From the NCBI GenBank assembly GCA_027382625.1, contig JAJKFJ010022668.1, forward strand, positions 62,001 through 126,000: 64,000 nt of DNA, read 5' to 3'. This document shows, in pieces, positions 56,940 through 64,000 of the stretch (its first letter is position 1; every line of letters begins with the position of its first letter). The notes under the pieces were generated by a model. That model ran no database searches and had not been told where the DNA came from. It was given only the letters and a program-made list of their open reading frames with translations. The DNA is from Tetmemena sp. SeJ-2015 (taxonomy: Eukaryota; Ciliophora; Spirotrichea; Sporadotrichida; Oxytrichidae). The translations under genes and the position numbers were made by a program.

Positions 56940-57734
56940 TCATTCTCTCTTTATCTTGCTTTGCGTTAGTTTAATGCCCTTGCTGTTCAAAACTAACGAG
57001 ACTGTGCGAATTAAATATATAGGAATAGTAGGTTAAACTTTTTCTAAATTTATTTAGTGAATGATGAGGGCGACGATTGGACCAGCTGCAAACAAGAAGA
57101 ATATAGCCCTTTTTGTGAACTTCGACCAGTGATCCAGCCCAATCATGTAAAATGCGTAAAGTATGGACCTGTCAAATACAAATCCAAAAGCGAGGTCCAA
57201 ATGGCCAAGCACAGTCTAATCCCTTCTAGAGCTAAAGTATTTCTCTAGCTGCTTGTGCAAGTGTGATTACAAGTTGGTATTTATTAAAGTTGCTGCTACG
57301 TTTTTGTAATTTTCTTAAGATAAGAAGTTAAGTATATCCTCAGCCAAAAACTTGCCTGTATATTCATATGATACATCCCTTGTGAAGTACATCATTTTTA
57401 AGTCATTCTCAGCATCAAAGACTTTGCACATTTCTTTGTGGTTCTCACTAAAGCAAATATAAAAGATTTCACAAAGTTACCATTGCATTATAACGATTTC
57501 TGGTTGACCTTCAGTCATCACAGCGAGCTTGTAAAGCTCCACTGCCTAAATCTGACAGTTAAGGCATTCATAAGTTTTGAACACAAAGAACTTATTCTGA
57601 ACATAGTTCTTCAAATCGCCCAAACTTTTTAATTTGAATTCTTATGGCTGATGATTCAAACCCAGAATACTTTAAGCTAGCAAGGAAAGTAAGATAAATG
57701 AAAAGGTGAATTTAGAGGGCATGAATAGTTTCAT
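56940..57734 (-). CDS. thioredoxin-like membrane protein with CLNC motif
   Basis: Minus from ATG 57734 to TGA 56940-56942, about 264 residues. An N-terminal signal peptide (FTFSFILLSLLA) is followed by a thioredoxin-like domain: KFFVFKTYECLNCQIQ with a CxxC redox site (C-L-N-C), a central strand, and MMYFTRDVSYEYTGKFLAEDILNFL, the usual strand-turn-helix end of PDI domains. A C-terminal membrane helix (RAIFFLFAAGPIVALIIH) suggests type I topology as in TMX-type ER thioredoxins. No IES was needed. The last residues may include an unspliced intron. Family assignment rests on fold pattern and CxxC only. Confidence 0.65.
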
Positions 57735-57833
57735 TTTATTAAATTAAAATATTACATCTATAATTATATCAAAGTATTTCAAAGCTATAAAATTGTTCTC
57801 CTAATTGTCTCAAACTTGTTTAATTGATGAGAC

Positions 57834-58623
57834 TCATAATTTTAACTTCTAATCTCCATCGGTCTGGGGTCTAATGCTCTGAGGCTAACTATTTTAGTTT
57901 CCCCCAATTCTACTCAAATGCAAACTGCTTACTGCTTCGGACTGCTACTTTTTCGTCTTCATTACAACTACTCCTTTTCTCAAATCATCATTTAGCAAAA
58001 CCTGTAGAACTTGACCAAGCTGAGAGAAAGTTTCAAAATCTTGCTTTTTTAGATACCAGCAGGTATATTCGTAATTTCAATTGGGAAAACATACTTGTGC
58101 TGATCTTTTGAATAGTTCATTTGACTCTACTTCTGGACAGAATAAAATAAAAAAGATGAATTTTCATGATAGGATTTCTCTGTTCTCTAATTTTCTTCTA
58201 TCATGTTCTTCTTCTTTATTTCAATTGATCCATCATCATAATGCGCAAAATTATCAAACCTTACTCTTTTCAGCTGCAATCTTTAATTATCCTTACTATT
58301 TTTGCCTTTCTCAAGATCTATCACTTTGCTTCTGAAGTTTTATTACTCTTTCTAGTTATCATAAGATTAAAACTGGCCTTCACCTTTTATATATAAATTA
58401 ATTTAATCCCTTTTAAATATAGATTACCTCCTCTTTCAGTTTAATGATAGGTCTTATCTTATTTTTCAAGTTGGAGAATCTTCTCTTGGGAGTGATGGTC
58501 CTGGAGCACTCTTATTTGCTGGTTTGCTCTATTTTCTTAAATGAGTTCTCTCAAATTGGTTGTGACTTTGGATTGGCTAGTCATGAGAGTTTTGATTTCT
58601 TTGCTCTTTTTATACTTTTGCAT
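57834..58623 (-). CDS. hypothetical charged protein
   Basis: Minus from ATG 58623. A helical N-terminus (TTNLRELIQENRANQQIRVLQ) is followed by a GTAATC...AAAAG intron (about 58390-58432), a Lys/Asp/Asn-rich middle (FDNFAHYDDGSIEIKKKN), then KYVFPIEITNIPAG and, after an unresolved frame change near 58040, DFETFSQLGQVLQVLLNDDLRKGVVVMK and a Ser/Gln-rich tail to TGA 57834-57836. About 250 residues. No domain recognised. Confidence 0.6.
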
Positions 58624-58774
58624 TTCTAGAATAAGCAGAGTTTATTAAAATATTAATTTTATAAGCATATTCTTAAATTTCATAATGAAAAAGAGATTGC
58701 GATTAATAAAGTTAAAATTGATGTGATTGGAATAAGGTTTAGTAATTATTTTGAATTTAAAATTTAAAGATAAA

Positions 58775-60865
58775 ATGGAAAGCTCTAAAAAGAAGCGAAC
58801 TATAAATTAAGTCACTTCAAGTCCTCCTAATCAAAAAACTATTAAATAAATGAATGCGCAGGATAAATAAATACAATACAATCCAGTCTAAAATGATGAT
58901 CCTCAAAATTAAGAAAATGGAAATCCTAATAAGAGAAAACCTTCAAAATAAGAGTTCTTCAAATAAAATCAATCATTTTAGACAAATATTGTGAAGAAGG
59001 AAGAAAGCCTAAAGAGCTAAACAAACCCAACAAAAAGGCATAAGAAATGAGATTCAGAAAGATATAGAATCTCCAAGTAATTTAGATGATTATATATTTG
59101 TTTCTAAAAGTAACTAGGAGGATGAAGAGGCTAAGATTTAAATGCTTTTTTCGATACTAAGTACAATTTAAGAAACAGGGAGTCTATGAAAAAATAGGAT
59201 ACTATTTTCAGTAATAGAAGTGGGAGTAGCTCAGGTGGATTGGAATCAGCTTTTGATGTAAGATTTGTCTCAGGTCATCAAGAGAAGCCCAAGCCCTCAT
59301 AATAAAAAGTTTAGTTGAGTGAGGAGAAAATAAGCTAAGATGCTCAGAAGACTCTATAAGAAGAAGTTAAGGAATCTAAATCTGATAAGTAGCACATTTT
59401 ATCTCAAACTATAGATTCTTCTTCAGCCAACATTAATTCTTTGATTTTTAAAATTATTGATGCAAGATCTGAAGTTTGGGAAAAAGAATTTTCACAAACA
59501 AGCTCAGGGCCTATAATAATAGTCTATCTGCAAACCCATTCGTCATTAGTTTCAATCAAATGATGAACAAACAAATGCTTCCTGAAAATCACTAAAATTT
59601 CTTAGTTGACGTTAAGGCTGCCATATTCTCTTCATTTGAGTATGAAGACATCATGCTCGAGCCCCTCTTTGAGAAAAAGATTCCATCAACTATTTTCGAG
59701 GACAAAATCAAGAGATAGAATCCCTAGTTATTCATCTAAGACGATAGCATTAATTCTAACAAGGTTAATGTCAATAACTACGAAGTCGTACCTTTCGCTT
59801 CTTATCACTCTAAGTTCATAATAAAATTATTTAAATTCATCTTGTACTAGTTTGATGATAGATTGAGGGTCATAGTCACTTCTGGAAATTTAACTCAGTA
59901 TATGTGGTAAAAAATATAGCAGGCAATTTGGATTCAAGATTTTCCAATGCTAAAATTATCAAAGCAAAAAGAACAAATGGAAAAGAAAGAACTTGAGTTT
60001 CAAGAATCCTTAAAGCGATTCATGGAACATTTGGTCCCCTACAATTTAAGAAAGTAGTAAGATCTTTTCAGATAGCAAATCAATCTAGAGGATTACGATT
60101 TTTCACTTGCTTAAGTATAGCTAGTTGAGTCAATAAACGGAAGGCTAAAATCTGACAAGAAGTATTCATATGGTCTTTATAGACTTCAAAGTCTTCTCAA
60201 AGACCATCAGCCTATGAAAGGGAACATTAAAGTTTGGATTTAGGCTTCAAGCATTGGGAAACTTTGGCCTAAATACAGCATTTAAATTAAGTACGAATGC
60301 ATATTTGTATTATATCTGCAGTTCTTTTACTTTTGCTTGACTGGTAATCTAGTGAGTGAGGATTCAGTTCATCGGCATTTCGGCTTTATCTATCCAACTG
60401 AGCAATTCTGCCGCAAGTCTACTCTTGGAATTCATCACTGTGATTGTTTGCACTTAAAGTAGACTGCTTGGAAGCAACAGGGATTTCCAAGAAGCTCTTT
60501 TTACAGATACGAAGGCAGAACTCCAGAATTTGACAGAAATATTGCGCATAGTAAATTCATCTTCATCACTAAGAGTGAAGAAGAAAAGAGTAATGACCAA
60601 AAGTGGCTAAGAAACCATTATGATTGATGACGATACAGTCATAATTTCTGGATCACATAATATGTCTTCAAATGCTTGGGGTAAGGAAGAAAGAGGAGGA
60701 GAATAATTTACTCTTGCCAACTGGGAACTTAGCATCTTCAAGGGACCTGAAAAAGGAAGCAAAGATCTTAAGAAATCTTGGATAGAAAATCTATGCTTCA
60801 AGTTCCCTCCTACTAAGTATCAATTCGGAGATGTTCCTTTCTTCGGTGATGTCGATTATAAGTGA
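58775..60865 (+). CDS. TDP1: tyrosyl-DNA phosphodiesterase 1 (TDP1)
   Basis: Phospholipase-D-superfamily repair enzyme that removes topoisomerase I peptides and other 3' adducts from DNA. ATG 58775 starts a Lys/Gln-rich disordered N-terminus. The first half-site shows YHSKFIIKL (HxK), RLRVIVTSGNLTQYMW and IWIQDFP; the second shows AHSKFIFI (HxK) and ISGSHNMSSNAWGKEE with NWELSIFKGP, the characteristic TDP1 C-terminal block. The Asp of classical HKD motifs is absent, as in all TDP1. A 13-bp IES (AAA) at 60599 restores the frame between the two parts of site 2. Frame changes near 59050 and 59170-59480 mark further inserts. TGA 60863-60865. Confidence 0.92.
60599..60611. other. IES, 13 bp, pointer AAA
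   Basis: AAA at 60599-60601 and 60612-60614; removal gives EEKSNDQTIMIDDDTVIISGS within TDP1 and removes a tandem TGA TGA. Confidence 0.75.
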
Positions 60866-61007
60866 GAATACCTTCATATAAATTATTTTCCGCTTTTGTG
60901 CTTAAAAATAAATAAGTTTTACATAAATCAGTATAGTTTTCAAAAACTTGATCATAATTTTCAGATGTTTGAGAATATTTTTAGGGTAGCTTTTTTAACT
61001 TTTATTT

Positions 61008-62345
61008 ATGATAATTAGTGAAATGAAGAAGAAGTATCACTTAAAGCTAAACATGCATCATGTTACGAGGATTCCCACTTTTCAAAACGATGATATTAGT
61101 CACACTCTTTCTCCCCTGTCGAGTAAACATTTGACAAGAGTTCCCTCAAAACATCATATAAAGAGCAACAACGACTATCAGAGAGACACTCCTAACTCAG
61201 TCTATTAGAAAATTGGAGTGTCGCTCCACAGTTGAGACAGTCACTGAGAGCACAGTCGAATCAGAGGAGAAAGATTACGACAGTTTACTGATGAAAAGAA
61301 GATCAAGGATTTTTATGCTACCAGCTCCAACTTAGCTTATAAAGAATCTGAGGCTCTTAGTCAAAGTGGAGGAGATCTCTCTCCCAACGACACTTAAAAC
61401 TTACTTCTTAAAAGAGAAGCACTTTCAAGCTCAGAGAAGAAACAGAATTAGATCACAAGGATGGAAGAAAGAAACAGAGAGATAGAGGAGTTTAGACTTA
61501 AGCTAAAGAAAATCAAAGAAACCGAAAAGGCAAAAGAAAAAAATCAAGATCATCAGTTAAACTAGTTTCAGACTTTTAACCAAAGAAAGCTATCGTAATA
61601 AGTTGAAAATACTAATAGGCTCATTGACTACTAAGCATAACCATTCAAACCTTATCTCATGATGAGCCCATAAATGGAAAATTACCTCAGAGAGTCTGTG
61701 CAACTCAAGAAAAAGAAGATAGAGGAGAACAAATAGAATAGTCTATACAATTCCAATTTAATAAACTATGCTCTCGCTGCTAATATCTACCCCTTTTCTT
61801 CTTCAAGACAAAACGAGGAGAAGAGTAGACAAGCAACTTTGTTACAATAGAGAAGCAGTGGAATCTTCAATAGTTCATCTTAAAGAGATGGAAAATTGAA
61901 TACTTTAGAAGCAAGTTCATCACCATATCTGCTGCAGGAAACTTTGAATAAAAAGAGGGCAAATAACGTGAGCTAAAGAAGTGCAAAATAAGAAGAGTAG
62001 GATAATCCAAAATCATATGCTGACACTCAAAACCTTCAGAGATAGATATAATTAAAAAAGAGAGATGATATCTTGAACCAGGATCTCGTCTTCTAATAGA
62101 ATTTCAGCTAAGTCTTAACTTAAAGGCAATTACTTTCAAGCAGGTAAAGGAACGAGGATAACAAAGCCTTAAAATTTATCTTGCTTTAAGCTGTAGAAGC
62201 GAGTGAACTACAAAATAATCATCTTACTGTTGATATTGAGCCTACTTAAATAGAAATGAGAGAGAAGAGAAGAAGGATTCTTTCATTAAATTAAAATTGC
62301 TATATATTCTTGAAATGTAAATTGAAAAATAAAAAAAGAGTATGA
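61008..62345 (+). CDS. hypothetical coiled-coil protein
   Basis: ATG 61008 to TGA 62343-62345, about 430 residues after removing a 24-bp IES. His/Ser/Lys-rich start, then a clear coiled coil (MEERNREIEEFRLKLKKIKETEKAKEK, residues about 135-165), followed by Asn/Gln/Ser-rich sequence with short helices and a final hydrophobic-basic stretch. It starts 143 bp after TDP1. No known domain. Confidence 0.65.
61227..61250. other. IES, 24 bp, pointer CACAGT
   Basis: CACAGT at 61227-61232 and 61251-61256. The insert carries two in-frame TGA codons; removal gives GVSLHSRIRGERLRQF. Confidence 0.88.
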
Positions 62346-62690
62346 TGGGTTTCTACAAAAAGTGCTTCAGAAATGTGAAACTACAAAATGCAAAGACTAT
62401 GAATGTCTAATAGCAAGATGATGCTAGCTATGGGAAGAGCAAAGGAAGTAAAACTTAGCTGTAAAATCCCAATCCAGAAATCAAGCTTTATTCAAAACTT
62501 TAAAGATGGAGCGCTCGTCTTTGTTAGACAATCAGCTTCCACAAATCCAAAGTAGAGAAATTAGCTAGAGAAGAGAAGCTTCAAACAAAAAGAAAAAGAA
62601 TACTTAGAATTCAAGAAATCTATCAGAAAAAGATAATCCTTATTATCAATAGAAACAGCTAGAAATTATTTATAAATTTAAAACAATTAT
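62346..62690 (+). other. short open frames, coding status unclear
   Basis: All three forward frames stay open for 60-110 codons here with Lys/Gln/Asn-rich products. One (from ATG 62514) has a typical composition and could be the N-terminus of the next gene. I cannot choose between them. Confidence 0.3.
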
Positions 62691-64000
62691 TTTGAAATGA
62701 AAATAAAAGCTAATAGCCTATTCAATATTTTGGGTCCCCAACTGATATCCGATTAATCAAGTGGAATGTTAAAGATTAAATTAGATAGAATAATAAAATG
62801 AATATTATGTTTAATTTCTTTCAAAATAAAAACTTAACTGCTGTTCTTAAATTAAATAGAGATACTTTCTATGAAAATGTTGATGGGCTCTAAGATAAAT
62901 TTTTAGATTTTGTGAGACTTATTGGGGATAGATTTTAAAACAACACTTATGTGATAGGGTATGAGCCCTTAAATAATCCTATTGTGACTGCTTTTGACAA
63001 TCCAAACTTCATGCTAAAACCAGGACACTTTGATAAAGAGATTTTACAGCTAATTTATGAAAAAGTTTACGATGTCCTAAACGCTTTAAATTCTTCTAAG
63101 TTATTACTCTTTCAGCCTGCTCAAAGGCCCTCTACTTTTTACCCCTTTAATAAAAAGAATGATCAGCATTTTAAGTTCGGAGGCCTAGTGAATCAGGTTG
63201 GCTTTGAAGATATGCCTGGCACTATTTATGGAAGATCCTAAAATACTTTATCTGCGATGAGTGAGCTTATAAAATGCTGTTTAGATGATAAATGCTAAAC
63301 TCCTATCAACTAAACTGACAAGGAATATCAAGATCAATTTGAGAAGTGCAAATCTTTCCTCAATATTAAAATTAGTAGAAGAGCGGAAGAGACAAAAACT
63401 TTAGGAGTTCCTCTTATAGTATCTGAGTTAGGAAAATGCAATGATGATAGATGGTGCTTAGATGAGATCAAGGCATCTACAAGCTATTCACAAATAATTT
63501 TTTCTTTCTATTGTGATTACCACTTGACTAGCTGGATTTATTCCGACTTCAAGACTTTCTCTAATTCATCATTAACAAGCGATGGCTTTTACAATACAAA
63601 TGGAGTACTTCTTTCTCATAAAGTAAACCAACTTTCTCGAACTTACATGAAAGCTGTTTAAGGAAAAATGTTCTCACAGCGCTTCGACCCAGACACCTAT
63701 GTCTTCATAGGAGTATTTTTGTATTCATCAGTTGTAAAGCAACCAACTCTGATTTATCTAAACACAGATGCTTATTCAAAAGGGGGACTAGGTTATCACT
63801 TGACAGTTTATGACAGTTCTCAAACTTTTCTCTAAGAAGGAATTGACTATTCAGTTAGATAGGGAGGAGATTTGTAATAAATTACTGAATAAAGTAGTAA
63901 TTTGGGAACCAATCATTTAGAAATTTTAATTCTCAAGGATAAATACGATGGTGAAAACCTAATGATAATTCTAAAGCCTAAAAAGTCAACCCTTGAATAA
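62690..64000 (+). CDS. GH5 endoglycoceramidase-like glycoside hydrolase, partial
   Basis: Continuous frame from about 62690 to the window end, no ATG in a convincing position. It matches the middle and C-terminal parts of endoglycoceramidase-type GH5 enzymes, which cleave glycosphingolipid glycans: FVRLIGDRFQNNTYVIGYEPLNNP (acid/base motif region), VPLIVSELGKCNDD (nucleophile region with Glu), and a beta-sandwich C-terminal domain from about 63650. Missing are the first barrel strands (usually about 150-200 residues), so the 5' part lies upstream in another segment, possibly scrambled. The usual Asn-Glu-Pro acid/base motif reads Asn-Asn-Pro. The 3' end is cut by the window. Confidence 0.7.

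Noticed and set aside
58081..58335. Plus-strand open frame rich in Ser and Phe
   Set aside because: It mirrors the charged minus-strand protein at 57834-58623, whose composition and intron structure are better.
1..64000. TBE-type transposons, telomere-bearing elements, rRNA, tRNA, CRISPR
   Set aside because: I looked for C4A4 ends, transposase-like proteins, cloverleaf or rRNA-like blocks and spaced repeats, and found none I could support.

Overview
The window looks like germline (micronuclear) DNA of a spirotrich ciliate of the oxytrichid type. Three things point there. (1) Long conserved proteins read through only if TAA and TAG mean Gln and TGA is the sole stop. (2) Genes carry short canonical introns (GTAAGT...TAG, about 35-140 bp) and also short AT-rich inserts that are not introns. 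These are flanked by 2-12 bp direct repeats (pointers), and removing the insert with one repeat copy restores frame and conserved sequence; I call them internal eliminated sequences (IESs). (3) One large ion-channel gene is scrambled: its 3' part lies inverted upstream of its 5' part and the two share a 10 bp pointer. I saw no C4A4/G4T4 telomere repeat, TBE-type transposon, rRNA, tRNA or CRISPR. All of this is hand reading; no database or alignment was run.

Layout. 1-5.1 kb: minus-strand Gln/Asn/Ser-rich hypothetical genes. 5.4-11.4 kb: a coiled-coil protein, proteasome subunit RPN8, a GC-rich conserved protein and a divergent 14-3-3 protein. 11.6-15.8 kb: a PAQR/hemolysin-III receptor and a KE4-type ZIP zinc transporter. 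16-20.7 kb: a coiled-coil protein convergent with replication protein A large subunit (RPA1). 20.9-31.3 kb: a hypothetical protein, a TIP30/HTATIP2-like reductase, a coiled-coil protein and an ATAD5/Elg1-like AAA+ clamp-loader relative. 31.3-38.9 kb: a tiny gene, an IQ-motif protein and several hypotheticals. 39.7-45.9 kb: a UBXN11-like SEP/UBX protein, an acidic protein and the second copy of a paralogous pair. 46-50.8 kb: EF-hand and single-pass membrane proteins on the minus strand. 50.9-56.9 kb: the scrambled TRP-like channel. 56.9-64 kb: a thioredoxin-like membrane protein, a hypothetical, tyrosyl-DNA phosphodiesterase 1 (TDP1), a coiled-coil protein and the 3' part of a GH5 endoglycoceramidase-like enzyme cut by the window edge.

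Genes are densely packed on both strands (gaps of 5 to about 400 bp, once about 790 bp). They do not form an operon-like pathway; neighbours will probably sit on different gene-sized chromosomes in the macronucleus. Coordinates given for a gene span its germline locus, including introns and IESs. In hypothetical genes the internal joins are only partly resolved, because with one stop codon long chance frames are common.
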